Shown: piece after piece, positions 8,701-17,974 of the stretch
Numbering within the stretch: position 1 is the stretch's first letter
Layout: every line of letters begins with the position of its first letter
Assembly (NCBI GenBank): GCA_965215225.1
Contig: OZ244039.1
Location: 1,922,001 to 1,986,000, forward strand
DNA length: 64,000 nt
Source of the DNA: G965215225 sp965215225
GTDB lineage: Bacteria > Pseudomonadota > Gammaproteobacteria > CBDBNL01 > JAAOII01
Reading direction: 5' to 3'
Notes under the pieces: model-generated
Database searches by the model: none
Told to the model about the DNA's origin: nothing
Seen by the model: the letters and a program-made list of their open reading frames with translations, nothing else
Made by a program: the position numbers and the translations under genes

Positions 8701-10646
8701 GAGCGCAATGCCTGCAGCACATCCCAGACCACGCCATAGCGGTCGTTGCGGTCCAGTGCCTTCTCGGCATCTTCATCGAGCGGAACCGGAATAGGAAGAA
8801 TGATATAGCCATACTTCTTCCCACGCGACTTTCTCATCACTCTGCCAACCGATTGAACTATATCTACCTGAGACTTCCTCGGCTGAAGAAAGATCACCGC
8901 ATCCAGAGCTGGCACATCGACTCCCTCAGACAGGCAACGGACATTGCTGAGAATACGACACCTATAGTCGCCAGGCTCATCTTTCAGCCAATTTAGCTTC
9001 TGGTTGCGTTTAAGCACATTCTGAGTGCCATCCACATGTCTCATCTCGCATTCAAGCACCTCCTTCCTTGACCCCTCTTGAGCCTCTTGGGGAAGAGTCT
9101 CTTGATGATAGGCTTCTATTATCTTGGTGAACTGTTCGCTCATCTGCTCGGATGACTCAATGGTCGAGCAGAAGGCTACAGCGCGCTTCATAGGTTTTTC
9201 ATCCTCACTAATTCCCGCTTCCTTTAGATTGGCGATTCGCTTAGCCAAGCCATTCCAACAGCCAATCAGTTTGGCTGTGAGATTCGACTCTAGGCTGGTC
9301 CCTAAACCAGCATAGTAGGCCGGCGAGACCCCCAGAATCAACACCTTATAGTCGGCTAGGAGACCCCGACCAACCGCAGTAGAAAAGTTGAGCCTATGCA
9401 ATTCCTCACCATAGTTAGATTCATCATCCATTGAATAGACAATGACATCTCGCTCCTTTGCCTTCTGCTTTGCCGACTCCTTATAGATGCGCGGCGTCGC
9501 CGTCATATACAGCCGCTTGGCTGCCTTAATATAGTCCTTGTCATGCACCAACACAAAAGGCGAGGTCTTCTTGGTTTCAGCCTCTATCCCAGTCGTCCGA
9601 TGGGCTTCATCACAGATGATCAAATCAAAAATCGCCCTGTTCTTTTGCTGGGTTTTCTGCTGGGTCTCCTGCTGGGTTTTCTGTTGGGTATCCTGTTGGA
9701 TCTTTTGCTGAGCGGCCGCAACCACTTCAATAGACTGGTAGGTAGCAAAAATGACCGTCATCCCTGACTTTCCCTTCTCTAAGGGCTTCCTTAGCTGAGC
9801 TGCCAACCTCTCACTATCGGTAGTGGGAGTCATGCCCAGCTCATTGATGCGAACATCCTCCTCGTCCTTGCCCGCCTTGGCGTCCGAACAGACCGCAAAA
9901 ATCCGCGCCAGGCCATCCGCCTGGGCTGCCCATTCCCTCAGGGTCTGGGACAGCAATGCCAGGGAGGGCACTAGCAGGAGTATCAGCCCTTGTCCCTTCG
10001 GCTTTGCTTTCGACAGCCGTTCGGCTATCTTCAAGGAAACCAGAGTCTTGCCAGTGCCACACGCCATTATCAACTTGCCTCGGTCGGCAGTCTGAAGCCC
10101 TTTGAGGACATCGGTTACAGCCTGCTCTTGGTCGGAGCGGAGCTGCTTCTTTTTAGGTGGTTTGGGAGTATGATATTTTTCTGGCAGCTCTCCCATCTTT
10201 GCTGCCATTTTGTCAGGGCTGATTTCATAGTAGTCTACCAGCTGGCAGGGAATACGAAAATTTGCTATGGCATTGCTCGCGTTCTTGCCTATCTTGTCGG
10301 TGGTGCTGATTAGGTAACACTCGCTAAACTTCTCGCCATTAAAGGACATGCCCGTGGCTGTGAGAAAACTATTTATGTCCTTCTTATTAATAACTGCCTT
10401 TTTAGCATAAAACTTACACTGAATGGAGCAGAGCTCACCATTTTCCTTTCGGGCAACCAGGTCTATGCCTATGTCTTGTTCGGACATCTCCTGTTCCCTA
10501 GCCCATTCACCCCATAGCCATACTTTGCTAAACTGGTGCTGGTAAAGAGGATAGACGCTTAGACAATCTCTCACATGGCTTTCAAAAAGCTTCCCCTTTT
10601 CCGCTTCATCCTTGGCGGCTGCGTCTATTTGGTCTAAATGTTTCAT
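5763..10646 (-). CDS. Single-polypeptide (type ISP-like) restriction endonuclease-helicase-methyltransferase
   Basis: 1627 residues, close to the size of the LlaGI/LlaBIII class. Order of domains: an Mrr-like PD-(D/E)XK nuclease (DIGIDLVA with Asp62, then SIQCKFY with Gln76 and Lys78); a superfamily 2 helicase with Walker A ACGTGKT (about 195-201), DEAH (346-349), MTATP (about 381) and motif VI QSVGRVMRK (about 597); a gamma-class N6-adenine methyltransferase with motif I DPFTGTGT (about 908) and catalytic NPPY (about 1018); and a C-terminal target-recognition region. Such enzymes methylate one strand of their site and translocate along unmethylated DNA to cut it, defending against phage. All key motifs look intact. 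A Gln/Lys/Thr-rich repeat (313-336) sits before the DEAH box. It stands alone with no separate S or M gene. Its 3' end is tandemly duplicated downstream. Confidence 0.93.
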   Translation of the reverse strand: MKHLDQIDAAAKDEAEKGKLFESHVRDCLSVYPLYQHQFSKVWLWGEWAREQEMSEQDIGIDLVARKENGELCSIQCKFYAKKAVINKKDINSFLTATGMSFNGEKFSECYLISTTDKIGKNASNAIANFRIPCQLVDYYEISPDKMAAKMGELPEKYHTPKPPKKKQLRSDQEQAVTDVLKGLQTADRGKLIMACGTGKTLVSLKIAERLSKAKPKGQGLILLLVPSLALLSQTLREWAAQADGLARIFAVCSDAKAGKDEEDVRINELGMTPTTDSERLAAQLRKPLEKGKSGMTVIFATYQSIEVVAAAQQKIQQDTQQKTQQETQQKTQQKNRAIFDLIICDEAHRTTGIEAETKKTSPFVLVHDKDYIKAAKRLYMTATPRIYKESAKQKAKERDVIVYSMDDESNYGEELHRLNFSTAVGRGLLADYKVLILGVSPAYYAGLGTSLESNLTAKLIGCWNGLAKRIANLKEAGISEDEKPMKRAVAFCSTIESSEQMSEQFTKIIEAYHQETLPQEAQEGSRKEVLECEMRHVDGTQNVLKRNQKLNWLKDEPGDYRCRILSNVRCLSEGVDVPALDAVIFLQPRKSQVDIVQSVGRVMRKSRGKKYGYIILPIPVPLDEDAEKALDRNDRYGVVWDVLQALRSHDDRFNLEINQLELNNEPSDRIHMHIIEDDQDEEVSAKLRDRIEAQQQSLDIGAWRDAILARIVLKCGDRRYWEKWAKEVGEIAQLSNKRIEAQVKKMEAKKDETFNNFLASLRHNLNPAVSQKDAIDMLSQHIVTRPVFNALFEDYDFAERNPVSISMQNMLDLLEDKNVQVETEKLEGFYQSVAERARGIDNIAGKQKVINDLYEEFFRTAFPQMADRLGIVYTPPEVVDFILHSANSLLQKEFGRSLSSENVNILDPFTGTGTFISRLLQSQLIRDEDLGRKYTKELHANEIVLLAYYIAAINIEQAFHYRRQQKDRGYGYSSFEGMVLTDTFQLNEGDDMVSQILPINSRRALRQKNKPIQVIIGNPPYSGRQKHAHDDTVNLSYPKLDEKIRATYVADGSATFKASLYDSYIRAIRWASDRLGDEGIIGFVTNGSYIDSNAADGIRIHLLKDFTSVYCFNLRGNALVFGEKQKQEGGGIFGQSSRATIAITFLVRNPAKASHNLYYYDIGDYLSRQEKLDKLSRLVSVAGVKKERWQRIKPNSYHDWINQRDPQFAKFIPMGAKANKTRPGSEPAIFNQYSLGVATNRDSWAYNFSLSSLKENMAGMINFYNQQMKAYQRKKEEDSSLSPAAVLSMDRTKIKWDGFLQADLAKGKKGKLDFNHIRPTFYRPFVPKHLYFDRQFNNSVYRQPSFFPQPDSINQAICVTGISSRVDFSALMVDKVPNLNFYYTGQCFPRYVYSKGQEDLASDNNSRQDNISSYALKEFRSHYKDKRIDRDAIFYYVYGLLHHPSYKSKFSANLRKLLPHIPFASSLRDFWAFSETGKRLGQLHTGYEELTPYDLEIHETGKGGERGRRDKRDERDHYRVIKMRFAGKGHHPDKSCIQYNDHIFIDGIPLAAYDYIVNGKPAIEWLMQCYQVKIDKDSGIKQDPNQWSDNPRYIIDLIGKIVQLSLTTLKEVAKLPELKFPKEEKE

Positions 10647-10852
10647 ATGCTGTCTGGTCTTGTATATTTATGTATCCATATATTGTATATATTGCTGGGT
10701 TGTGTTTAGTGAGTTTCGATGGCTATCTTCGGGGGGCTTCATAATTGTGCCTCTATTATTCCTCTGTTGTTTCTCACTTATATATATTGCTGATTGTATA
10801 TTGCCATATATTATATCCCGCTCTCTTTCTCAAAAATACAATCGATTATGAG
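10647..10852. other. AT-rich region upstream of the restriction-modification gene
   Basis: Pyrimidine-rich, TATA-rich sequence with no supportable gene. It presumably includes the promoter of the reverse-strand restriction gene that starts at 10646. Confidence 0.3.
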
Positions 10853-10980
10853 ATTCTTGGTTTTGCTTTTCTTAGCTTTTATCTATTCTTGGTTTTGCTT
10901 TTCTTGGCTTTTATCTATTCTTGGTTTTGCCTTTCTTAGCTTTTATCTATTCTTGGTTTTGCTTTTCTTAGCTTTTCTTT
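10853..10980. repeat. 32-bp tandem repeat, four copies
   Basis: The unit begins ATTCTTGGTTTTGCTTTTCT and recurs at 10853, 10885, 10917 and 10949 with exact 32-bp spacing and few mismatches, then degenerates to about 11000. It is strongly pyrimidine-biased on the plus strand. It can be read as hydrophobic peptides in plus-strand frames, but those appear to be repeat artefacts. Confidence 0.9.
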
Positions 10981-11159
10981 GCTTTTATTCTTAGCTTCTA
11001 TTAAGGATAAATTGCTAAGCGCAGCCCTTTTGGACGAGACTATGTGGTGAATAGACAGAGAGGCTTTCACTATGAGTAAAGAGCATTTTCCCCTCCCCTG
11101 CCGAGTTGAAATTGAGAAACTTATCTATGAGAGTATCGGCAAGGGAGTCCTCGATAGTC

Positions 11160-11345
11160 CTCTTCATTTAACAAGGTTGTGATGAATGACAATTCAGACC
11201 TATGTCCTACTGGGGAAACAGGTTGGGAACAGGTTATGAGGGGATTTATGCCCGTTGGAATGATGGGGTAGATATATTTGGCAATCGCGTCTGAGATTTT
11301 GGCTTCCCTTTTCAAACTGATAGGCTCTCATTGCCAAGAAAGTTT
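11160..11345 (+). pseudogene. Decayed fragment of a GLUG-family lipoprotein
   Basis: Two pieces match lipoprotein B out of context. 11180-11235 reads like NDNSDLCPTGETGWEQ, matching NDNLDLCPTGATGWES of copy B. 11238-11300 reads GIYARWNDGVDIFGN then VWDFG, matching the family's C-terminal region. Everything between them, including all GLUG repeats, is missing. It lies immediately upstream of copy B in the same orientation, so it is probably the scar of an older tandem paralogue that lost its middle. The rest of 11000-11497 has no supportable gene. Confidence 0.7.
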
Positions 11346-11497
11346 GTCTATAGTCCTTTTCATTTAGAAATTACTCCTTAAATTCAACCTATGTCAACTT
11401 CAGCATATAACAGAATGAAATCATCTTCATTATTTAATCAGTGCTTTAATATGCCCTTTGCGGAGCTAGTCCATGGCATCCCTTGATTTGATTTAGT

Positions 11498-14131
11498 ATG
11501 CTACGGGGGGTTCTTTTCTTTTTGGCTGGTTTGTTGGTTCTTACTGCTTGTGGCGGCAGTGGTGGGAGTGGTGGGAGCGAAAGCAGTTCGGGTGGTGGTT
11601 CTCCTAGTTCTCCTGACGAATTTGAGGTGGATCTCACTTTTGCTCCTATGAGCGGCGGGTTTCAAATAGGCAATCAATCGGACTTTGGTGATATGATTTC
11701 TTTGAAGATCATGGCGATCAGTGAAAGCGGGATAGAAGTAGGGAATATTGACACAGCTGAGTTTATTGATGGCATCTATGATTTTCTTGGGCTAGATGAC
11801 CAATCCAATTGGACCTTTCGGATTATGGGGACTCTTAGTGATGGCAAACAGCAAGAGGTGGTGATAACTTTTGTTTGGGACGAGAATAGGATAGATCACA
11901 ATAATGGAGGTATTCGGACGGGAGTCAATATGGATGGAGATGGTCGGGCAGATACTATAGATGAGGACGACGATAATGATGGGGTAAATGACAATTTAGA
12001 CCTATGTCCTACTGGGGCAACAGGTTGGGAAAGCACTGGTAATACCGATATTGATGGGGATGGTTGCCGCGATGATCATAGTGAGGATAGAGATAGAGGT
12101 CAGGGGATTGACGATGATAATGATGGTCATATGAATGATATTGATATAGATGATGATGGCGATGGGTTGATAGAGATAGGGACGGCGGCGGAATTGGATG
12201 CGGTTCGCTATGCTCTAAATGGCAGGGGTATTAGGTTGTTGGGGGGTGCAGCGCTCAACACCACTGGCTGTGGTGGTGCCGATGGCATTAGTTCTTGTTC
12301 TGGCTATGAGCTGGTTAGGGATATAAGCCTTGTAGCCTATGCGAATGCGGATGGAGGCAAAGGCTGGCAACCATTGGGTAATGATACGGCCAGTTCGACA
12401 GATGGCTGTCAAGGAGATCCTTTCGATGGGACTTTTGAGGGCAATGGTAGGATGATTAGTGGTTTAAGCATTAATCGTCCTGATCAGGATTGTGTAGGGC
12501 TTTTTGGCAGTATAGCCGCGAATTCAGAGATTCGCAATCTTAAGCTTCGTGCTGAAAGAGTGGTAGGTAAGCTGTTCGTAGGTGGTCTGGTGGGGGATGG
12601 TTCATTGGCTCGGATTCACTCTTCTTCGGTTGAGGTGGGTGAGGTGAGCGGGAGAAATAATATAGGTGGTCTGGTGGGAGAGGGTTCATTGGCTCGGATT
12701 CATTCTTCTTCGGTGGTGGCAGCTGAGGTGAGCGGGAGAATTAGAGTCGGCGGTCTGATAGGGAATGGTCAATCGGCTAATATTACTTCTTCTTCGGTTG
12801 AGACATATCAGGTGAGTGGGGCTCTTGATCATGTGGGCGGTCTGGTAGGGAATGGTCAATCGGCTAGGATTAATTATTCTTCGGTTGTGGCAGCTGAGGT
12901 GAGCGGGAGAAGTAGAGTCGGCGGTTTGGTGGGAGATGGTGAACAGGTTCAGTTTTTTTCTTCTTGGGTTGAGGTGGGCGAGGTAATAGGAATGAGGAGA
13001 TCTGTAGTAGGGGCTAATGATTATGTGGGCGGCTTGGTGGGGAATGGTGAAGAAGCGACGATTATCTCTTCTTCGGTTGTGGCGGGTAACGTGACCGCCA
13101 CTAATTTTTTTGTGGGCGGTCTAATAGGGAATGGTAAAAATGCTAGGATCTATTTTTCCTCGGTGGTGGCAGATCAGGTGATAGGAGATAAGGATAATGT
13201 GGGCGGTCTGGTAGGGGGTGGTGAATCGGCGCGGATTTTTTCTTCATCAGCAGTGGTAGATGAGGTGAAAGGGGGTGATGATTTTGTGGGCGGCTTGGTA
13301 GGGAATGGTCGATCGGCGCGGATTTTTTCTTCATCAGTAGTGGTGGATGAGGTGAACGGGAGGGATGATTTTGTGGGCGGCTTGGTAGGGAATGGTCGAT
13401 CGGCGCGGATTTTTTCTTCATCAGCAGTGGTGGATGAGGTGAACGGGGGTGATGATTTTGTGGGCGGCTTGGTGGGGAATGGTCAATCGGCTAATATTAC
13501 TTCTTCTTCGGTTGTGGCAGGTAGTGTGATAGGGGATGGGGACGAGGTGGGCGGTCTGGTAGGGAATGGTGAATCGGCGCGGATTTTTTCTTCTTCGGTG
13601 GTGACCAGTGAGGTGAGCGGGAGGTATAGAGTGGGCGGTCTGGTAGGAGAATTTAGCAACGGCAGAGTTGCTTATTCTTATGTAGTCTCAGGCAGTAATA
13701 CTGATATGCTGATTGGGAGGATTAGGGCGGGGACAGCTGCAGTTGCAGTTGCTTCCTATTGGGACAATTTGACTAGCGGTGTCGAAACAAGCAGGCTTGG
13801 CGTTGGTTCTGGTAGGAGCACCAGTGCTCTTCAGATGCCGACTAGTTATGGTGAAAGGGAGATTTATGCCGCTTGGGACGATGCGACGGATATATTTGGC
13901 GATGGGGAAGACGAGCCATCGGCTGTCTGGTGTGATAAGGATTATAGTGGAAGCATTGAAGAAGAAGAACAAGACCCTAATAATCTCATCTGGGACTTCG
14001 GCACTTCAAGTGAGTATCCCGCCATTCGCTGCACTCCCATCACTCCTGACGACTGGCGTGATTGGTGGTCTTTAGATCAGAATGACAAACCCACCCTAAA
14101 CCAGAACCGTTTAGACGATCTGCTTCCTTAG
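11498..14131 (+). CDS. GLUG-repeat surface lipoprotein, copy B
   Basis: 877 residues. An in-frame TGA directly upstream (11489-11491) makes ATG 11498 the earliest start. The signal peptide ends in lipobox LVLTAC with Cys18. A Gly/Ser linker follows, then the shared block (LTFAPMSGGFQIGNQSDFG), Asp-rich thrombospondin type-3-like repeats (about 145-220), the IEIGTAAELDAVRYAL block, and about 13 GLUG-type repeats of 24-30 residues (VGGLVGNGxSARIFSSSVV). A conserved C-terminal domain ends in the QMPT, WDFGTSSEYPAIRC and WWSLDQNDKPTLNQ segments. GLUG repeats occur in bacterial surface adhesins and are predicted to form a beta-solenoid; calcium binding by the Asp-rich part is inferred. No obvious Shine-Dalgarno precedes it. 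Adjacent near-identical repeats (13300-13500) suggest recent repeat duplication. The ligand is unknown. Confidence 0.88.
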   Translation: MLRGVLFFLAGLLVLTACGGSGGSGGSESSSGGGSPSSPDEFEVDLTFAPMSGGFQIGNQSDFGDMISLKIMAISESGIEVGNIDTAEFIDGIYDFLGLDDQSNWTFRIMGTLSDGKQQEVVITFVWDENRIDHNNGGIRTGVNMDGDGRADTIDEDDDNDGVNDNLDLCPTGATGWESTGNTDIDGDGCRDDHSEDRDRGQGIDDDNDGHMNDIDIDDDGDGLIEIGTAAELDAVRYALNGRGIRLLGGAALNTTGCGGADGISSCSGYELVRDISLVAYANADGGKGWQPLGNDTASSTDGCQGDPFDGTFEGNGRMISGLSINRPDQDCVGLFGSIAANSEIRNLKLRAERVVGKLFVGGLVGDGSLARIHSSSVEVGEVSGRNNIGGLVGEGSLARIHSSSVVAAEVSGRIRVGGLIGNGQSANITSSSVETYQVSGALDHVGGLVGNGQSARINYSSVVAAEVSGRSRVGGLVGDGEQVQFFSSWVEVGEVIGMRRSVVGANDYVGGLVGNGEEATIISSSVVAGNVTATNFFVGGLIGNGKNARIYFSSVVADQVIGDKDNVGGLVGGGESARIFSSSAVVDEVKGGDDFVGGLVGNGRSARIFSSSVVVDEVNGRDDFVGGLVGNGRSARIFSSSAVVDEVNGGDDFVGGLVGNGQSANITSSSVVAGSVIGDGDEVGGLVGNGESARIFSSSVVTSEVSGRYRVGGLVGEFSNGRVAYSYVVSGSNTDMLIGRIRAGTAAVAVASYWDNLTSGVETSRLGVGSGRSTSALQMPTSYGEREIYAAWDDATDIFGDGEDEPSAVWCDKDYSGSIEEEEQDPNNLIWDFGTSSEYPAIRCTPITPDDWRDWWSLDQNDKPTLNQNRLDDLLP

Positions 14132-14208
14132 CTTCAACGAGACGACACTCCCCCTCTCCTGCCAAGAAGATAAGAAGGTCATTATAAGTCAGTTCTTGAG
14201 CTTGGCTT

Positions 14209-15510
14209 TCAACTGGGTGATAGGAAGTCTATGTGTTTGATAAGGCTTTTTGCCACTCCTTGATGAGCTATCAGCAGCTGCCTCAATCTTGTCTTGCTAA
14301 CTGGCGGGCGAGCCAAGCCAAATTCAACCATCGCGGCAAGCTCATCGGCATTCTTGACTCTTAAGACTCCACCTGCTTGGGCTATGGGGTCCAAGATTCC
14401 AACGAGATTAGCTGTATGGGGACCTAAGATAATAGGCAAGCCTAGATGAGCTGGTTCGAGAATATTGTGTCCTCCTTTATTAACCAGACTACCACCAATG
14501 AAGGCTAGGTCTGAACTGGCATAGAGAAGCCATAGGTCATTGATAGTATCTGCCAATAGCACTTGCTTAGTGGTGAGGTCTAGCTGCTCCAATTTGCTAA
14601 AATCAGCCTGTGGCTGAGAGAAAGAACTTCCTTGAGTGGCTTGACTGAGACGGATAAATTGAAGCCCGCTTTTGCTACAGCTATTAGCCACCTCATTAAA
14701 TCTGGCAGGATGGCGAGGAACCAGAATCATAAAGCTATGGGCATCAGAAGCAATGAGCTGATGATGAGCGGTGAGAGCCGCCTCTTCTTCTCCCTTATGG
14801 GTGCTGGCGGCAATCCAAACCCTCCTCTCGTTACCAATCAGAGAACGCAATTTAATGCCATAGGCTTGTGATTGCTTAGGCAGCTGAATATCAAATTTGA
14901 GATTGCCGCAAACCTTGACCTCTTCGTCTTTCATCCCCAAAGCAATAAAGTTCCTAGCGTCTTCGCTTGTTTGAGCACATACCCTATCTAACATACTATT
15001 CAAAGGGACGAAAATCCTAGCGAATTGTTTCCTTCTCTTCATTGAAGCCGGCGGCAAGCGGGCATTTATCAATAATCTGGGTATCTTTTTCTGACCACAA
15101 TAGCTTAGGACGCCAGGCCATAGATCTGCTTCCATGATGATGGCTTGCTTGGGAGCAAAGGCTTTTATGAAGCGGCGGACAAAAAAGGGCAGGTCATAAG
15201 GAGGGTGAAGGGCTATGACTGAGCCATATTGAGACATGATTCGGCGCGCCTGAGCTATGCCTGTTCTGGTATTGGATGTAAGCAGAATAGGCAGCTGGGG
15301 ATGGCTTCTCTTTAGCTCGTCGATTAAGGGGATGACCGTATTGACTTCCCCTAATGAAACCGCGTGGATCCACAAATGACAATCAAACCGATTTGGATAC
15401 AAACCAATCCTTGTTTGCCAATCCCTATCCCCAGTTATAGCTTGCTTGAATAGCCATATTATGATAAAAAAAGGCAGCGCCAATGTCATCAAGAGAAAAT
15501 ACAACAACAT
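14209..15510 (-). CDS. waaA: 3-deoxy-D-manno-octulosonic acid (Kdo) transferase
   Basis: 433 residues, GT30 family. It transfers Kdo from CMP-Kdo to lipid IVA at the cytoplasmic face of the inner membrane, beginning the lipopolysaccharide inner core. It has an N-terminal membrane anchor (LLYFLLMTLALPFFIIIWLF), the acceptor-side motif WIHAVSLGEVNTV with the conserved Glu, and the donor-side GGSLVNKGGHNILEPA. Length is normal. It stands alone between lipoprotein B (convergent) and ftsK (divergent). Number of Kdo units added cannot be told. Confidence 0.94.
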   Translation of the reverse strand: MLLYFLLMTLALPFFIIIWLFKQAITGDRDWQTRIGLYPNRFDCHLWIHAVSLGEVNTVIPLIDELKRSHPQLPILLTSNTRTGIAQARRIMSQYGSVIALHPPYDLPFFVRRFIKAFAPKQAIIMEADLWPGVLSYCGQKKIPRLLINARLPPASMKRRKQFARIFVPLNSMLDRVCAQTSEDARNFIALGMKDEEVKVCGNLKFDIQLPKQSQAYGIKLRSLIGNERRVWIAASTHKGEEEAALTAHHQLIASDAHSFMILVPRHPARFNEVANSCSKSGLQFIRLSQATQGSSFSQPQADFSKLEQLDLTTKQVLLADTINDLWLLYASSDLAFIGGSLVNKGGHNILEPAHLGLPIILGPHTANLVGILDPIAQAGGVLRVKNADELAAMVEFGLARPPVSKTRLRQLLIAHQGVAKSLIKHIDFLSPS

Positions 15511-15604
15511 AAATTCTTAAAATTACTAGTGGAAATAGGTTCGTCGGATGGCAAATTACTTTGATTAGTTATAATATCAGTATAAGCTGCAACAATAGGG
15601 AAAT

Positions 15605-17974
15605 ATGAAGAACATGCCGAAAAAATCTTGGATACAAACCGAAGTCGCCGGGATTCTCTTCTTTGTCATTGCATTGTTGTTATTCGCCCTGCTAGTAACC
15701 TACAGTTCAGATGACCCGACTGCCTTCCATGTTACCGGCCAGACCACAACAAGCAATCTGGTAGGACAAGCGGGAGCCTGGTTGGCTGGTTATCTATATT
15801 ACTGGCTTGGTCTTGCCGCCTATCTGCTTGTTCTATTCGCTGCCCTAATAGGCTATAGCTTTTTCTACCACATTGCTCCTCATCCTTCTCTCTATGTGAG
15901 GATTATCAAGAGACTAGCCTATCTCTTATTCATACTAAGCTCGGCGGCACTTCTGTCTATTCATATGAATGAAGCCGTCCCTTCACTTCCTTCCTCTGCT
16001 GGCGGTATCATAGGTCTTATCCTTGCCCAAAAGATGATTGCTCTCTTCGGCTTTTTCGGTAGTAATCTCATCCTTTTCGCCCTGTGTCTGGTGTCTTTTA
16101 GCTTAATAACTGGTCTGTCTTGGCTCCAGTTTATTGAAACCCTAGGCGGCCTCATTTTGTTTCTGGCAGCCAAACTCCGTCTCGGTTCATTAGGCAATAT
16201 ACCCTTAATTCCAAAGCAGCTGGCTATTAATATGTTGTCTTCGGTCAATCAAACTATCCGAACCAGCCGGAGAAAACCCACTCAAATCACCTCAGCTAAG
16301 GGGCGGGTTGAACCCCATTTTTCCTTTATGCCAGGTAGAGGAACCGCTGCCAAGCTAAAAGAAAATAGGGATCCTCAGATAAATATTGAAGGCAAGGTAG
16401 ATCAAATGGCTACTAGGGCTAAGATGAAACCCTCATCTTCTACTGCATCTTCTAATGCATCTCCTATTGCTTCCCCTATGAATAAGCATAGCCAAGATAG
16501 CCAAGAGAGGACAAGTAAGAATATTGAGGGCAAGGCAGCTCAACCAGTCTCCAGTCCCCCCCCTGATAAACAACCCCTTCCTTCAATAGACTACTTAAAT
16601 CCACCGGAAGCTGTCCATCATCTGACCGCGGAAGAATATCAGCTATTGGGTCAGCAGCTAGTTGCCAATCTTAGTGACTTCGGTGTTGTGGTTGAATTAA
16701 AAGGCTATCAGCCAGGACCCATAGTTACCCTATTTGAATTAGAACCAGCAGCAGGAGTAAAGGCAGCGAGAATATCTGCCCTAGCTCAGGATCTAGCCAG
16801 ATCCATGGCAGTAGAGAACATAAGAGTGATTGAGTTTATTAGTGGAAAATCTGTGGTGGGCATAGAAATACCCAACCAACAACGAAAGACAGTCCGAATG
16901 AAGGAGCTGCTAAGCTCGGCTGAATATCGAGGATCCTCACAGATACTACCACTTGCTCTTGGACAGGATATCGAAGGCAAGCCAGTTGTGGTAAGCCTAG
17001 CCGATATGCCTCATCTGCTGGTGGCTGGCACAACTGGGTCAGGAAAATCTATTGGCATTAATGTGATGATCATTTCCCTCTTATATAAGTATGGCCCAAA
17101 AAAGCTAAGGCTCATCTTAGTGGATCCAAAGATGCTAGAGCTTTCCGTTTATAACAAGATTCCCCATCTGCTGGTGCCAGTCATCACAGATATGTCTAAG
17201 GCAGCTCAGGGGTTAGGTTGGTGTGTTCAAGAAATGGATAATAGATATTCATTGATGGCGAAGCTAGGAGTTCGCAATATTGAAAGCTACAACAGGGCTT
17301 TAGCAAATAGAGGAGACTATCAAGCTGATGAACATAGCCACCTGCCCTATCTAGTCATAGTAATAGACGAGTTTGCTGACCTAATAATGACCGATAAAAA
17401 AGTGGAAGATATCATAGTGAGACTCGCTCAAAAGGCTAGGGCTGCGGGGATACACCTTATTCTCGCCACCCAGCGTCCTTCGGTTAATGTTGTCACAGGT
17501 TTGATAAAAGCCAATATACCAGCACGTATATCTTTTAAGGTTTCAGCCAAAGTAGACTCTCGCACTGTCCTGGACCAAAGTGGTGCTGAACAGCTGCTGG
17601 GTAAAGGGGATATGCTCTATTCGGCAACTGGCGCGAGTCAGATAAGACGAATTCACGGTGCCTTCGTCGAAGACGGAGAAATTCGTAAGGTAGCAGCTCA
17701 TTGGAAAGAGCAGGAAGAGCCAGACTACCAAGAAGACATCTTCAGAGCAAGAAGCCTTAATAGTATAGCTAATATAGCTGCCAGAGAAGAAAGAGATGAC
17801 CTATATAATGACGCTATCAACTTCATTACCAAAAACAATAGAGTATCCATTTCTTCAGTGCAGCGCGAATTCAAGATAGGTTATAATCGGGCAGCTCGTA
17901 TAATAGAGCTAATGGAAAAAGATGGGTTAGTCAGTCCAATGGATCACTCTGGTAAAAGAACCGTCATCCAATGA
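15605..17974 (+). CDS. ftsK: DNA translocase FtsK
   Basis: 789 residues. It pumps chromosome termini through the closing septum and activates XerCD at dif. The N-terminal part has four or five membrane helices (to about residue 190), then a Ser/Pro/Lys-rich linker much shorter than E. coli's. The motor has Walker A GTTGSGKS (about 476-483) and Walker B VIVIDEFADL (about 582-591). The C-terminal winged-helix gamma domain (ISSVQREFKIGYNRAARIIE) reads KOPS sequences. All parts are present; the total is at the short end of the family. The start follows a weak ribosome site, and MPKKSWIQ four codons later is an alternative. The stop overlaps the manC start as ATGA. Confidence 0.95.
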   Translation: MKNMPKKSWIQTEVAGILFFVIALLLFALLVTYSSDDPTAFHVTGQTTTSNLVGQAGAWLAGYLYYWLGLAAYLLVLFAALIGYSFFYHIAPHPSLYVRIIKRLAYLLFILSSAALLSIHMNEAVPSLPSSAGGIIGLILAQKMIALFGFFGSNLILFALCLVSFSLITGLSWLQFIETLGGLILFLAAKLRLGSLGNIPLIPKQLAINMLSSVNQTIRTSRRKPTQITSAKGRVEPHFSFMPGRGTAAKLKENRDPQINIEGKVDQMATRAKMKPSSSTASSNASPIASPMNKHSQDSQERTSKNIEGKAAQPVSSPPPDKQPLPSIDYLNPPEAVHHLTAEEYQLLGQQLVANLSDFGVVVELKGYQPGPIVTLFELEPAAGVKAARISALAQDLARSMAVENIRVIEFISGKSVVGIEIPNQQRKTVRMKELLSSAEYRGSSQILPLALGQDIEGKPVVVSLADMPHLLVAGTTGSGKSIGINVMIISLLYKYGPKKLRLILVDPKMLELSVYNKIPHLLVPVITDMSKAAQGLGWCVQEMDNRYSLMAKLGVRNIESYNRALANRGDYQADEHSHLPYLVIVIDEFADLIMTDKKVEDIIVRLAQKARAAGIHLILATQRPSVNVVTGLIKANIPARISFKVSAKVDSRTVLDQSGAEQLLGKGDMLYSATGASQIRRIHGAFVEDGEIRKVAAHWKEQEEPDYQEDIFRARSLNSIANIAAREERDDLYNDAINFITKNNRVSISSVQREFKIGYNRAARIIELMEKDGLVSPMDHSGKRTVIQ

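Noticed and set aside
10853..10994. Small hydrophobic membrane peptides from plus-strand frames of the 32-bp repeat
   Set aside because: Any T-rich repeat reads as Phe/Leu-rich peptides; no ribosome site or conservation supports them.
5763..11000. Prophage or larger defence island around the restriction gene
   Set aside because: No integrase, phage structural gene, toxin-antitoxin pair or second defence gene is seen nearby.
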